Below are positions 46,115 through 58,969 of a stretch of DNA of 64,000 bases, piece after piece; position 1 is the stretch's first letter, and each line of letters starts with the position of its first letter. The translations under genes were made by a program, and so were the position numbers. This DNA is from Raphanus sativus. Taxonomy: Eukaryota; Streptophyta; Magnoliopsida; Brassicales; Brassicaceae. Location: assembly GCF_000801105.2 (NCBI RefSeq), contig NC_079515.1:19429407-19493406 (forward strand). The letters run 5' to 3'. The notes beneath the pieces were generated by a model. The model was not told where the DNA came from and did not search any database. It was given only the letters and a program-made list of their open reading frames with translations.

Positions 46115-49100
46115 ATGGCTTCTCTTGGCTTAATCCTCTACCTTTCATGGGTTCTTCTCATGAGCCTTTGTCAGCTTCCTACAGCTACTGAGAACGATAG
46201 AATGGCAAGTAATTGCTGTTATATATGTCTCGTTACCATATTTAAATATCTATGTTTGTCTTTGTTTTAGCATATTCATCGTCATAGCATTTTGTTTGAC
46301 GCATATGCAGGTATATATTGTTTACATGGGAGCTCTTCCTGCAAAAGCTTCTTACTCTCCTATGTCTCACCATCAGAATATCCTTCAAGAAGTTATCGGA
46401 TCTAGGTTTTAAGACATGACTCAAACCTATTCCAGCTTTGTTTCGTGTTATTTACTTTTCGTCTCTCACTGGTCTTTTATTTTGTTCCGATCGAAGTTCC
46501 GTAGAGGATTATTTGGTCAGAAGCTATGGAAGAAGCTTCAACGGTTTTGCAGCCAGACTCACTGAATCTGAAAGACACAAGCTTACTGGTGAGATATTAT
46601 ATGTTTGTATAAAAAGATTAGCTAGGTAACTCACTATTATGGCCATGTCAATGTTGATGATTTAATGTGTAATGTGAAGGCATCGAAGGTGTGGTATCGG
46701 TTTTCCCAGACACCGTTTATAAGCTTCTTACGACAAGATCTTACGAGTTCATGGGACTTGGTGACAAGAGCAAGCGGGTCCCTAAAATCGAGACCGATAT
46801 AATAGTTGGTGTAATTGACGGCGGAATCTGGCCTGAATCCAAGAGCTTTTCAGACGAAGGCATTGGCCCAATACCAAAAAAATGGAAAGGAATTTGCGCT
46901 GGAGGAACTAATTTCACATGCAATAAGTAAACAACTTTGCAATTTTATTCTCCATGTTCTTTAGCGACAAGAAAGCATTAACCTAACATAAATTGTACAG
47001 GAAATTGATTGGAGCACGACATTATGTGCAAGACTCAGCACGGGACAACGATTCACACGGGTCACACACGGCTTCAACAGCCGCCGGAAACATAGTAAAA
47101 GGAGTGAGTGTGAACGGCGTGGCCAAAGGAGTTGCCAGAGGCGGTGTCCCTTTAGGTAGAATTGCTATTTACCGAATCTGTGAGCCAGAAGGTTGCAATG
47201 CAGCATCAATGTTAGCTGCATTTGATGATGCTATTGCCGATGGGGTTGATGTTATAACCATTTCCATTGGAGGTGGTGTTGTTAAAGTCGATGTTGATCC
47301 TATCGCTATTGGATCATTTCATGCGATGACCAAAGGGATTGTTACCACAGCTGCTTCTGGGAACGATGGCTCTAAACTTGGAAATGCAAAAAACCTTGCA
47401 CCCTGGATCATATCAGTGGCTGCCAGTTCAACTGATCGAAAATTTGTTACTACTGTTGTTAATGGAGATGCCACAGCCTTACCTGTAAGAAGTTTTAAAA
47501 CTTGTTTTAGACGTCAATCTGTGATCAAGAGTATGATTGTTTTCATCAGACTGGTCTGATGATTTAAGTAATTAACCATACAGGGAAAATCAATCAATGA
47601 CTTTGACTTAAAGCGAAAAATGTATCCTTTGGCGTACGGGAAAACTGCTTCAAATAACTGTACAGAGGAGCAAGCAAGGTAATTTGTGATCCAAGGCTTG
47701 AGCCTTAACTTGTCGCTCAAGAATATTTCTAGTGACCTAGCTTGTGGTATAAGAAACAGGTGAAACGTCAAGCTATGGATATAACTTGATCTTCTTGTTA
47801 TTGTATCTCTAGGGTATGCGCTAGTGGTTGCCTGAACAAGGTGCAGGGAAAAATCGTTGTATGCGATGGTTCGAACAATGTTATGGAATCTAAAGAAGCG
47901 GGTGCTGTTGGAACCATCCTTCACATACCTTATGTTGAGATTCCTGATCCTGGTCCAATTCCGGTCGCAATCTTAGATGATACCAATTACGAAGCATTAA
48001 GATCTTACTTGCTCACCTCACCGTAAGGAACTCTTCCATAATTAAACATTCTTCGGTTATATTCGTTAACCACATTCTTCTATATATGTGAAACAGAAAC
48101 CCTCAAGGAACTATATTGAGGAGTGAGACAGTTAAGGACAACGATGCTCCGATCGTTGCTTCCTTCTCTTCTCGTGGTCCAAACATTCTCTTTAACGATA
48201 TCATGAAGGTAGGTACCACTCCTAATTAACAATATTCACATAATGGGGAGAATTAATGATCAAAGTTTTCACATTAGATTGTTTATATAACATACATGCA
48301 GCCTGATATTACGGCTCCAGGGGTGAATATACTGGCAGCATATTCACCGATGAGTCCAACAGTAGTTCCTGGACAAAGCATGGATTACTATTTCATGTCC
48401 GGAACATCGATGGCTTGCCCTCATGTCGGAGGTGTAGCTGCTTACATCAAAACATTCCATCCTGATTGGTCTGCTTCTGCTGTCAAATCTGCTATCATGA
48501 CTACTGGTAATTAATTATCAATATCAAACTACAGTGAAACTTCTATAAATTAATAATGTTGGGACTACACCAAAATTATAATTTTTTTTTATTAATTTAT
48601 TGAAATTATTAATTTATCGAGATACTAACTGAACCAAAAATTAATTTAGGACTATGAAATTATATTAATTTATAGAGATATTAATTTATAGATTATTAAT
48701 TTATAGAGGTTATACTGTAATATATTTATTTCCTTCAACAAAGAAAGAATGTATAGTGATGTGAGCCTTTTTTTTTTTGTTTTGTTGCAGCCTGGGCAAT
48801 GAACGCATCGAAAAATGCAGAAGCTGAGTTTGCATACGGATCTGGACATGTTAACCCTACTGCAGCAGTTGATCCAGGGCTTGTTTACGAAATAGCCAAA
48901 GAGGATTACTTAAACATGCTATGTTCTTTGGACTACTCAGCCAATGGCATTAGTACTCTCGCCGGTGGAGCCTTTACTTGTTCCAAGGAATCAAAGTTCA
49001 GCGTGAGAGATCTGAACTACCCTTCAATGACAGCCAAAGTTTCAGCTTCTTCATCTTCAGATATCACGTTTTCAAGAACGGTCACAAATGTTGGGAAAGA

Positions 49101-49317
49101 CGGATCTACTTACAAGGCAAAATTGGCTGGGGATCCTAAACTCAACATCAATGTTGATCCTGAAACACTCTCTTTTAATTCATCAGGGGAGAAGAAATCT
49201 TTCACGGTTACAGTCTCTGGCAAGAGTCTTGCGGGTATTTCTGGTATTGTGTCTGCCTCTTTGGTTTGGTCGGACGGATCACACAATGTGAGAAGTCCTA
49301 TCGTAGTGTATACTTAA
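46115..49317 (+). CDS. Subtilisin-like serine protease, SBT4 (cucumisin-like) group
   Basis: Secreted plant subtilase. Ten exons in frame: 46115-46204, 46311-46405, 46497-46588, 46680-46926, 47001-47484, 47584-47678, 47813-48022, 48097-48208, 48302-48506, 48791-49317, giving 718 residues. The signal peptide is [20 protein letters not shown]. The prodomain has [10 protein letters not shown] and [15 protein letters not shown]. The catalytic triad is visible: Asp in [12 protein letters not shown], His in [11 protein letters not shown], Ser in [15 protein letters not shown]. The oxyanion Asn is in AASGNDG. A PA-domain segment (GKIVVCDG ... AGAVGTILH) and a fibronectin-III-like C-terminus (SRTVTNVG) follow. 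Frame joining between exons 1 and 2 works only with a GC donor (GCAAGT). A MITE sits in intron 9. No break seen. Confidence 0.9.
48532..48717. mobile_element. Emigrant-like (mariner/pogo) MITE in subtilase intron 9
   Basis: A 186-bp element with inverted ends CAGTGAAACTTCTATAAAT and the complement of ATTTATAGAGGTTATACTG, flanked by TA on both sides (48530-48531 and 48718-48719). The end pattern CAGTAAAACCTCTATAAAT matches the Arabidopsis Emigrant family as I recall it. It lies within the intron, and exon joins around it are preserved. Confidence 0.8.
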
Positions 49318-51230
49318 TTAGACTTTGATCCAAAAACCAGCACATTATAAAAGCGTGGGTTATATTGTGTTTCAATTAAACATATGTTATATTGTGTTCC
49401 GATAAAAGCCTATGTGTGTTCATTTTAAGTCGATGCTAGAACTCACAATTAAAACTCAAGTTCTTTCAGTAATCAAGAATGGATTTTGTATGTGTATGGA
49501 ATCCATGTGATGGAAACCCAAATTATCCTTTCTTTGAACTATCACCAGTTAACTTCCTAACTTCTCTAACTTATAACTCCTTACTTCAACTTTCCATTTT
49601 TATTACCATTATAAAACACACTATTCACAAGAAAATTATTGGGATGTAGCTTTTCGCGTTGTGCGCTACCGTAAAAACAGTCCTGGTCAAGGCAACACGG
49701 AGTTAACACTTTCAGCCTGTTGTGATGCAGGCTAGACAATAGTATGCTAGCTCTATATACTGCTTTTGAGCAATCTTCTCAACAAATAATGAAAAATTAT
49801 TTCAGTGGATGTAATCGGTCTCCAACTTGGAGGATGATTACTTAAATGAAGATAATGAAAAATTATTTCAGTTTTTAGTTGAAATTTAAGCGGTTCCATG
49901 AAAAAATAGCGAACAATAATATCTATAGTCGATACTAAGAGAAATATATAAAATAAAGCTTCCATAAATTTGATCATGGTTTACAATTATAGTTTTCATA
50001 CATGTTTTATTTGACGAGGAGTATCCCTCCTGATAAAGAACAAAAAAGTCAAATAAATGGCAGCTAGAACCAATCTTATTAAGCTTCTTCATAGAATCAA
50101 AAACTTTCAAGTTTCTACCTAATTCATAAAAGCTTCCACCATCTTCTCTTGGCCCAGCCCCACTAGTTGTACATCCAAACGTCCAGCTTCCAAAGCCTTC
50201 TTTTTCACAGCTTCCATCCCTGGAATCAACATAAAGCCTTCCGGATCATCACCTCGTCTCCTTCTAACACAGCAGCTATCAATGCTTCCTTCCCTTAATT
50301 CCAGCCAAATATCTCGTTAGCCACCTAAACTGATCTTATCACAAACATTTTCATCGATGCAATACAGTGATTCCAGCGCAGTTTAGGAGAGGGTTTGTGC
50401 TGAGCTTAGTCGTGGATTCGGTGATCTCGGAGATTAAGATCTTGACTGATTAGCTATTGTTGCTGGAGCAAAAGTCTTGAAAACCAGCTCTCGTTCGACG
50501 GCGACGATAGTTTGTATGAAAGCCCTGAGAGATGGAGACTTTGGAGAATACCTACGGTAATGGTTTCGATTTGGTTAGAAATAGGAAAAATGTATATTAG
50601 ACAAATCACTCTCTAAAAGTGATCCACAAATCGAATATAACTTTATTTGTGATTGGAAAGAGAAATTGTGGCTCTGAGTGTAAATTCTTCTAGCAGTCAC
50701 ATTTCGAGTTTCTAACATCACGGAAAAAAATTTCTGAGTGTTAGTTGTAGCAGCTACCAATGCTTCACTCCATTTTTTTCTATTCTGTAACTTCCACCTT
50801 TTCATTCACAACATTATTTTTTAATTCCCTTCATTCTAAGTATTCATAAATTGTGCTACCAGTTACAGCCGAAGGTAATGTATTGCAATCCACGCGATTC
50901 ATGAATTGACCAATAGAAAAAAATTATTTTTATTTTTACTTTTTCTTTGACAACTTTTTATTTTTCTTTGATATACATTCTTGTGTTTTTTTGTTTAAGG
51001 TTTGTGTATAATAACTATAGAGTAATTTAAAAGGTTGGAGTTTGATATACGATTTGGAGTTTAAATTAAATTTTAATGTGTATAATATAAAGTTTGTAGT
51101 ATCGGGTTTTGGGGTTTATAGTTTATGGTATGATTTAAGTTTAAATTATGAAAATATTTGATTTGGTGCTTAGATCTGTGGTTTATATTTTCTACTAGTG
51201 TATAAAGTTTGATTGAAGATATAAGGTTTG
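49318..51230. other. Intergenic DNA with a possible gene fragment
   Basis: Mostly without features. On the minus strand the complement of about 50250-50125 reads RGDDPEGFMLIPGMEAVKKK then ALEAGRLDVQLVGLGQEKMV and EAFMN-stop. This is well-formed protein-like sequence of 45 residues, but upstream it runs into stops. It looks like the 3' end of a host gene or a transposon-encoded protein that I do not recognise. Confidence 0.35.
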
Positions 51231-52698
51231 TGTGTTGATACAATCAGGTTTTAACCACTGAAAGTATACTGCAAGTGCACAGTGAACCGCATAAATATTT
51301 CAGGGATTGTATCTACAAGGACAAAGGTTACACAACGACTCAAATTAGGTTACTCAACGAATCTTTGAGAGTAGAGTTAAGATAAGATAAAATAGGTTGT
51401 TTGTAGTTTCCTGTTGCAAGAATGTAAAAGACGAGTTAAGATAAGATAAAATAGGTTGTTTGTAGTTTCCTGTTGCAAGAATGTAAAAGCAGAAAGCAAG
51501 GAACAGTGTAAACTTATGAATTAAAAGCGTGACTGTTTAACAGGGAATTTACTAAGAACCATTCTATAACTCATATCCCTTACTTAGATTAGTATACATC
51601 TGCAGTACTAAACCCTATGTAATAGAATCCTATAGACTAACTTCCATTGAATTTTGGATTCTAAACATGCAATAAGAACAAGTTTGATAAGTTCACAAAA
51701 CTTACTAACAAGAAATTTCTTGGTTAAGAATATTCACTCATCTAGATTCATTCAGCCATTTAATCGAACACTTCGGTGCATTAAAAAACCTATGAGTCAG
51801 GAACTAGGTGATCAATTCAGTTCAAGTACTAAGAACAACCTAGATGAAGAAACCGATAGATTGTTCCCTATTTCAGCAAATCATAATCATCATCAATCCA
51901 TGAATCCCATTGAAACCCTAAACCAAACTAATGAATCACTCAGACATAGCAGAAGAAACACATAGAGATGATAAATGATGCATAGTGGAATTAGAAATCA
52001 AAATCAAGGTTCAGAAATCTTCTCCCAAAAAGTATAGATTCATCTCTCCAAATCTCTAAAACCAACAAGTCTGATAAAAAGAAAGCTTAGCCGTAAAAAC
52101 CTCTGAAAATAGCAGATAAAGGTCTGATGCACCTTCAAAGTTCTTCATTTTTATTTGTTCTTTTGCATCCAGTTCAACACCTTCTGCTTCAAATCAACCT
52201 AATACCTGAAAAGACTCGAAAACATATACTATGACTCAAAACAAAGGTTAGAAACTGACAAAAACATTGTTTATCATGTGTATATTTAATGGATTTATAT
52301 TTCTAAAGTTAAATGATATATAACTTTAACAAAGTGACTAGATTTCATTTTTAGTGGAAATTTTATAAAAAAGCATTTTGATGCATTATTATTTTTTAAA
52401 AGTTTGATTTAGAATTTAGATTTAAATTGTTGAGTTTAGAATAAAGATATGAATATAGGGTTTTAGGGTTAAAGTTTTTTGTTTAGAGTTTAGGGTTTCG
52501 AAACTTGTTTAGAATTTAGGGATTCAAAACTTAAAATTTGATATTAAAATAAGAAAATATTTGAGTTTTAAGGGTTCTGTTTAAAGTTTAGATTTTAGGG
52601 TTTACGGTTTAAGGTATGGGGTTTTGGAAGAAAATGAAATGGAGTGAGAGGGAAAGTGAAATAAGGATGAGAGAGAAAATCAATTATATTCCCGTTTT
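51231..52698. other. Repeat-rich intergenic DNA
   Basis: A 56-bp segment beginning GAGTTAAGATAAGATAAA is tandemly repeated with period 59 (51374-51429 and 51433-51488). The phrase TGCAAGTGCACAGTGAACCG (51269-51288) resembles text common in plant gypsy-type repeats. At 52430-52630 degenerate TTTAGGGTTT-like words occur many times. No intact gene. Confidence 0.4.
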
Positions 52699-54093
52699 AA
52701 TTATGCATAGCATTGTCACTAAGGGAAGTGAACAGAGTTTATGTTTCAAAGATAATCTGGAGAATGTTGACTGGTAACTCTTTCTGGGGCGTTGGATAAA
52801 AAATAATTTGCTAAAGAAGAAATGTTTTTGGGAAGTGCAGGAAGATACTCAGGCTGGCTCTTGGATGTGGAGAAAAATTATCAAAATAAGAGATATTGCC
52901 AAAAGTTTCTACAAGAAGGAAGTGGGGAATGGGTATAATACTTCTTTTTGGTATGACAACTGGTCTTCTGAAGGTGTTCTGTTTGATACTTTAGGTGCTA
53001 GTGGACCTATTGTTTTGGGGATAAGCAATGAAGCTACTGTGGCAGATGCTGCGATTAGTGTGCGTAGAAGAAGAAGGCATCGTACTGAATTGCTAAACAA
53101 TATAGTGTTGGAGTTGGACTGTAAAAGAGAAGGTGAGGGGAGATGCGGAGGATCTCAGTCTTTGGAAAGGTAGCTCAGGATTTAAAAGCGTATTCTCTTC
53201 TCAAGAGACCTGGCTCTTGACTCGGTCTACTTATGCACAAACAGATTGGGCCAAATCTGTTTGGTTCTCGCAGACCACTCCTAAGTAAGCTTTCATTTTG
53301 TGGTTGGCTATGCTGGATAGGCTAGCTACTATGGATAGGATTGTGCGATGGAGTAGTGGTGTGGATGATACTTGCGTTTTGTGTAAAAATGCTTCAGAGT
53401 CCAGAAGTCATCTCTTCTTTGAGTGTGCTTATTCTTCTCAGCTTTGGGAGCATCTTGTTCTTGGCGTTGTGGGGGATTTGTATACAACAGTCTGGACCTC
53501 TGTTTTGGATCAAGAGGCCTGAGAGAGATAAGAGGAGGTTATTTTGTTTGAGATACGTCTTTCAAGTTGCTATCTATGTGATATGGCGTGAGAGGAACAA
53601 AATCAAGCATGGAGAAAAGCCTTTACCTGTGATTGTAGTGAAGAAGCTTGTTGATAAGGAGGTCAGAAATAAGCTAAGTCTTATGAAATCGAAGGGTTGT
53701 AAGGGAATGGAGCTTGCTCTTCAATACTGGTTCAGCACAGGAGTTTGAGGGTTTATCTTATTTGTTTGAAGTTGGATGAGGAGTTGTTGACTTATCCCTT
53801 AGCTAAGGGATTCTTACTCTTTTTCCCCACTAGAGTTTTGTCCCATTTGGGTTTTCTCTAATGTGGGTTTTAATGAGGTGAATCTCTTAGCACTTCCAAA
53901 TTTGACTTGTATCAAATTTGAGGGGGATTTGGAAGCTTGGAGAAGAGTAAGAAAATATGTTTTTTCATATTTTGAGTTGTTTGTTTCTTTTTCGCTTGTA
54001 ACACAAGTAATCAGTAAGCACTAGTTTATACAAAGGTTTTTTTGATGAATAAAATTTAACATTCATTCAAAAAAAAAAATTATGCATAGCATT
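52699..54093 (+). mobile_element. 5'-truncated LINE with 16-bp target-site duplication
   Basis: A perfect 16-bp repeat, AATTATGCATAGCATT, occurs at 52699-52714 and 54078-54093. The insert (52715-54077) ends in an A-tail preceded by TTTAACATTCATTC. It encodes the end of LINE ORF2, then a ~330-bp 3' UTR. The 5' part (endonuclease, RT) is missing, as is typical of incomplete reverse transcription. Confidence 0.9.
52808..53748 (+). pseudogene. LINE ORF2 C-terminal end with zinc-binding RT domain
   Basis: Three pieces in different frames: FWYDNWSSEGVLFDTLGASG (first frame, from 52808); FILWLAMLDRLATMDRIVRW with CVLCKNASESRSHLFFECAY (second, 53298-53522); and YVIWRERNKIKHGEKPLPVI (third, to 53748). 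The CxxC....H....C arrangement is the zf-RVT domain that follows the reverse transcriptase in plant L1-type LINEs. The frame changes and a stop after TTPK near 53288 show decay. Confidence 0.85.
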
Positions 54094-54178
54094 TCAAAAC
54101 TCAAAGTGATATGTACAATACATTTTCAAAAAGAGTTTGCAGAATTAAGATCACACCAACCAAACATAGCGTTTGTAT

Positions 54179-54567
54179 CAGTGTTTTTAAAACCAGACAT
54201 ATATGATGGTTGGAAATTCGACCATGAACCGGTCATCTATCCTGGTTGGGTCTAACTGGTTTGACCATGGAACAGTCACATAACTGGATTGGGTCCCAAA
54301 GCAATTGAACTGAATAAAAACTATTAAATCATCAAAAATTCATAAACCAACTATATAAACAAAATATTAGTTTATATTTACAATTTTTTATATTTTATAG
54401 TTATTTATATTTTAATTATGTATTATTTACTAACATTACTTCAAATTTATATAGTATTAAAATATATTGAACCAAATTATTAAATATGGTTTGACCCGGT
54501 CGAACTGTTTTGAACCATGACTCAAATATTTTTTTGTTCAGCTTCCGATCCGTTTTTAAAAATACTG
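54179..54567. mobile_element. hAT-like MITE
   Basis: Terminal inverted repeats CAGTGTTTTTAAAACC (54179-54194) and the complement of GTTTTTAAAAATACTG (54552-54567) are similar at 13 of 16 positions. CAGTG ends and flanking GTTTGTAT / GTTTACGT (an imperfect 8-bp duplication) suggest hAT. Inside are further matching words (TTTGACC, AACCATG). Noncoding. Confidence 0.5.
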
Positions 54568-55620
54568 GTTTACGTTTTTACAAATGCTATGTAAAACTAA
54601 GGAGTATATCAACCATAACAGAAATCTAAAATATGGTATCATGTACTGCTATTAAAACTCTTATTTTTTGTAGTTCAAGGATTTGATTATCATAATCAAA
54701 AAGCTTAAAATATATATGGCAAAACTTTTCAAGAGAGCTAAAAGAGATAGAGGTGGTGCAATGAAGATTCCACAACTTTAGGATTTTAAGCATTCCTAGA
54801 AGACAAAACGTTGTTGATGTTATAAAATGATGATTAATCATCTTTACAAGGATATGTGTTCTTCTCTATGTTATCCTTCTCATCATCACGTGTCTCTCTC
54901 TTGTGAAGAGAAGATGACTAAGCTTTGTACTTGTTTTACTATAAATAGGTTTTCTCTCTTTGTAATAACAATACATATGAACAAAAAGCTTTATCTCTCT
55001 CTCGTTACTTTTCAACACACACATATAATCATCCCTCTCTCCCTCTCTCACGTCCTATCCTTCTTCCTCTTTTTATTTATTTAATCTTTCTGTATATAAT
55101 AACATATTTATACTTCACCTCCTATAATTCATAACACGTTATCAGCATGACGAGCTCTCTTATACCGACCGTTCTTAAAACCAAGCAAGCGAGATAAGTT
55201 TATAAATTTATGTCTTTCAATAATTTTAATTATTTAAAATATTTTTATTATTCTGGAGTGAGAAGCTTGGCCTTCTCCGTTGATTTTCACGATCAGAGAA
55301 ACATTTGGTAGATTTTACCTCCGTGAATAAAAGGTCAAAAATGGAAGGCTAAGCCTCCTCGGACTTTGATTAAAAGAAAAAAGTTAATATGGCCGACTAT
55401 ATCGCCTCAAACCTTTGAAAATGATCAATATGGAAGTCTAAGACTCCTGGATCATATGGTGGGCTGGGCCCCCAATTTTATTTATGCTATTTAAATTTCT
55501 GCAATTTAAATTTACGCAATTTATTTTTTGCTTTTATTTTATTGCTTTTACTTTACGTCTTTAAATTATGCATTTAAATTCTCGTCTATATTAAATTATT
55601 ATTCTATGAATTCAGTAATC

Positions 55621-56125
55621 ATGTCGAATTTAACAAAGTTCGAAATTAATGCCCTAGATATTACGAAAAATAATTATATGATCTGGGCACTGGGTGTAAA
55701 TATACGCCTGGGAGAAAATGAGCTTTGAGAAATCATCGATAAGTTAATCAGATGAGAAAAAAAAAGCCATGATATCTTACACCAATTTAAAGATGGTTTG
55801 TAAGATGAGGTGTATCATGAGAAAAGATCTACAAGATCTTTGAGTAACTAAATCCTCGAAAGAAAGGATTTACTAAATAGTTTGAGTTGATGTAAATCCT
55901 CCATGAAAACTGAAAAGTTGGAAATCATGATACTAAACCATCAAGTGGATCCTACTAGAAAAGGACGAGGGTGTAGATGTGGTCGTGGAAGAGGACGAGG
56001 AAGAATATACCGTCCCTATGAAATAATAAGAACTTCCACGTAAATGAAAATGGTCGGGTGATAAAAGGCAAACAGAAAAGGTTTGCTACATATATGGCAA
56101 GAAAAGAAACGTTTGGTACGTATTT
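55621..56125 (+). pseudogene. Broken Copia Gag
   Basis: Starts MSNLTKFEINALDITKNNYM then WALGVNIRLGENEL and a stop; the pattern of LD-TG-NY-W is that of Copia Gag. Further pieces occur in other frames, ending with GRGCRCGRGRGRGR (about 55965-56005) and RICRTPK (about 56115), the remains of the RG-rich linker and zinc knuckle. Stops are frequent. Confidence 0.65.
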
Positions 56126-57845
56126 GTCGTACGCCAAAATATTAGCCTATCTGTATTGATAAGAAAAGAGAAAGGAAGTGAAATAGACTTCATCTCTTAT
56201 GAACCTGGACCATCTTTCATGGATTTAATACTCATCTTGATGTTTTAAGATTTTCTAGGTAATTCAGAAAATAAATGAAAATATCGATGTGACATGAAAA
56301 TATTTTTCTAAACAATATTTTGAGATTCAGGATGGAGATAGATATACTTGACAGATATTGGGTCATCATACATGGCTATTAAAGGTAACAAATATCTATC
56401 CTCTCTCGAAATAAATAAGTACAGTATCTAGTAATATATATAAAAATTACTATTGGTTCTATAAGAGCTTATGATGAAAAGACATGCATAAGAGAATGAT
56501 GGAAAAAATTATAAATGAGTAGTAAACCTGAAGTTTACTGATATATAGCCATCCCCAATAATGTTATCGACATTATTGTGAAATGTTGAAAAACTAAAAG
56601 TTTTTCACATATAGCATGTCTTAAGGAAACAAAGAAACCATCATGGGTGTTGAATCATTAAACAAGTTCAATAGATGTGATTTCTTTAAACAGTCCCAAA
56701 TCAGGATCTCACTCTAAAGGATTTGAAACATAATTCATCCCAAATGGGAAATCTGAATATGTTATTGGTTCTAGAGTGGGATTCAGTACGAGATTTTAGA
56801 CATGGAGTGTCATCATCTCGAGGGGGAGAATTAAAGAATCCTAGTGAGTGGAACAATGAGAATATTCTGTTCACTCGAAAAAGAACTTGATAAAGTTGAT
56901 TCAAATAAGATGATCCCCATGATTAGGTGTAAACATGCAGTTATGCATGTAATAGAGTCATATACAATCCAAAAGGGATGAAGTATATGGACTAATCAGA
57001 AATATGCTCGCAAGGTTGCTGGAAGCATATAAGCAGCTGATGGAATGAGATATGAGAAATGGATTATCATGAAAGTTATATAAGACAATCCATTCATAAA
57101 ATGCCTGCCAGACATTTTGATAAAATAATGATCTCATATTCCAGCTGAAAAGGCTCAATAAGAAAATGTGTCCTAAAAGGACGATATATGAGTCTATGAC
57201 ACGCTAGAGACGTGATAGACCACTTTGGTTCCAAAGAGTCCTCAAAATAGAGCAAATATATGAATAGAAGACGAATCTCTTAAAGAGACCGTTGATATGG
57301 GTTAATGTGAAGTCAGGTACCTGGATAAATCATCGATGATGATAAAGAGATCTCGATTAACCATATCAGTACGAGTAAAAAGATGGAACCAAAGAGAAAA
57401 TAGATTGTCGACAATAAATAAATGAAAAAGCGCTATATAAATGATGATCATGATCATAAATCTACCTCTATGTATGAGGTTAGAGTGAATTGATTAGCCA
57501 AAGATTAAATGAGGCAATTCGATATAAAGCTCGTTAGAAAAACGAGAAGGCTTTGGACTAAAAGTCGAAGCATATTTCTCCAGAGAAAAAATGACCTTGT
57601 AGAATGAAAAATGGTTTGTTCCAAGGTCACTCGAGAAAAATTTAAAATAGATGCAGTATATTGATATGTCTGGCAGGATATAAATGACTTGAGTTGCATC
57701 TTGATATTTAGTATTCCTTGGAAAATTAAAGATATTCTCGGGAACGATTAAACTCTGAAAGAGTTAGAACAAGCTGTAATGAGATATCTGAAACCAGTAA
57801 CTGGTGATATGTTTACGGCACGGTTTGCCGATTACCATTTTAATA

Positions 57846-58170
57846 AGAATGAATTCCAGCGTTAGGGGGAGGAATTAGAGGAATTCCTAAAAGAGATTAC
57901 ATGGTGTACACAGTTGTTGTTACACCTTGATCCCCCTACAAATAAAAGAGAATTGGAAGTTCAGAAAATTGTGTATTTTCATAATTTGGCAAACCAGTTA
58001 CTCGATGTGTTCACAGATACGAGAAGGGTGATGAAATCATATATACCCTTTGAAAATGTTCCATCAAGAGTGGTTGTTCCTAAGGAACAAACTGATGGAA
58101 ACAAAACGAATGAACCTAGGGTTCAGTTAAAGAGGGGGAGACCAGCTGGCTCTAAAGATAAAAATCCCTA
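57846..58170 (+). pseudogene. Copia Pol: integrase-RT linker fragment
   Basis: An open stretch reads VQKIVYFHNLANQLLDVFTD then TRRVMKSYIPFENVPSR and, later, KRGRPAGSKDKNP. The wording NLANQLPDAFTD..VTKSYIP..N.P.R and the basic GRP.GSKDK tail are characteristic of the linker between integrase and reverse transcriptase in Brassicaceae Copia elements. The adjoining RT domain is largely deleted. Confidence 0.75.
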
Positions 58171-58479
58171 AAAATGTCTGAAAGAAGACATAAGTAGAAA
58201 GGTTCCAGAAGAACTTGTATTGAAAGAGATACTGTTTAAAAGATCCTGATAAAATCTTATATAAATAAGTACTTTGGAGATGCTAATGGTAATAAAGCAT
58301 ATGTGAGCTTATATATCTTGCGAATTGTATTTGATTAGATATACTTTTAGACACTAATGTCTATGCAAGATATAGCTCGTTTTCTATTAAAACGGCGTCG
58401 AGAACGAATATGTTCTCTCCAAGGTACGTATTGATTTAGGGTTGATTTATTTTAGAAAACCCTAGTTTGGTATGGTTGG

Positions 58480-58969
58480 TTTTGCAGATGCATGATATTT
58501 ATCAGATCCTCATAAGGCTCGATCTCAAACCGGCTATGTATTTACAATTGGTGGAACTGCGATCTCTTGGCGGTCCCAGAAACAAACTCTGGTTGCAACT
58601 TCATCAAACCATGCAGAGACTTTTGCGCTTCACGAAGCATGTCGAGAATGTGTGTGATTGAAGTCAATGAGTCACCACATACAAAATCTAATCGGAATGG
58701 TGAACAAGAAAGAGCCGACGAAAGTTTTTGAAGATAACTCGGCTTGCGTCGCTCAACTCAAAGAAGGTTACATCAAGAACGATAGAACAAAGCACATCTC
58801 TCCAAGATTTTTCTCGTACATTCGGGAGCTCGAGAAAATTAAGGAAGTGGACATCGAATATGTACGGTCATGCGACAATCCGGCTGACTTGTTCACCAAA
58901 TCTCTTCCGACTACAACATTCCGAAAACACGTCTACGGTATCGGAATGCGACATTTGCGTGACCTGTGA
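58480..58969 (+). pseudogene. Copia RNase H fragment
   Basis: Two overlapping frames carry the domain. The first reads DPHKARSQTGYVFTIGGTAI and SWRSQKQTLVATSSNHAETF, with the usual Glu of the catalytic A.SS..E segment intact. The second reads VFEDNSACVAQLKEGYIKND, RTKHISPRFFSYIRELE, and CDNPADLFTKSLPTTTFRKH. The active-site Asp of EDNSA and of DNPADLFTK are present. Frame breaks make a complete enzyme impossible. Confidence 0.85.

Noticed and set aside
49640..49745. GC-richer segment that might be a structured RNA
   Set aside because: Inverted words are short and no known RNA family motif (snoRNA C/D boxes, tRNA, miRNA hairpin) could be recognised.
52430..52630. Telomere-like TTTAGGGTTT words
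   Set aside because: They are degenerate and irregular, without consecutive perfect TTTAGGG units; common in AT-rich plant DNA.
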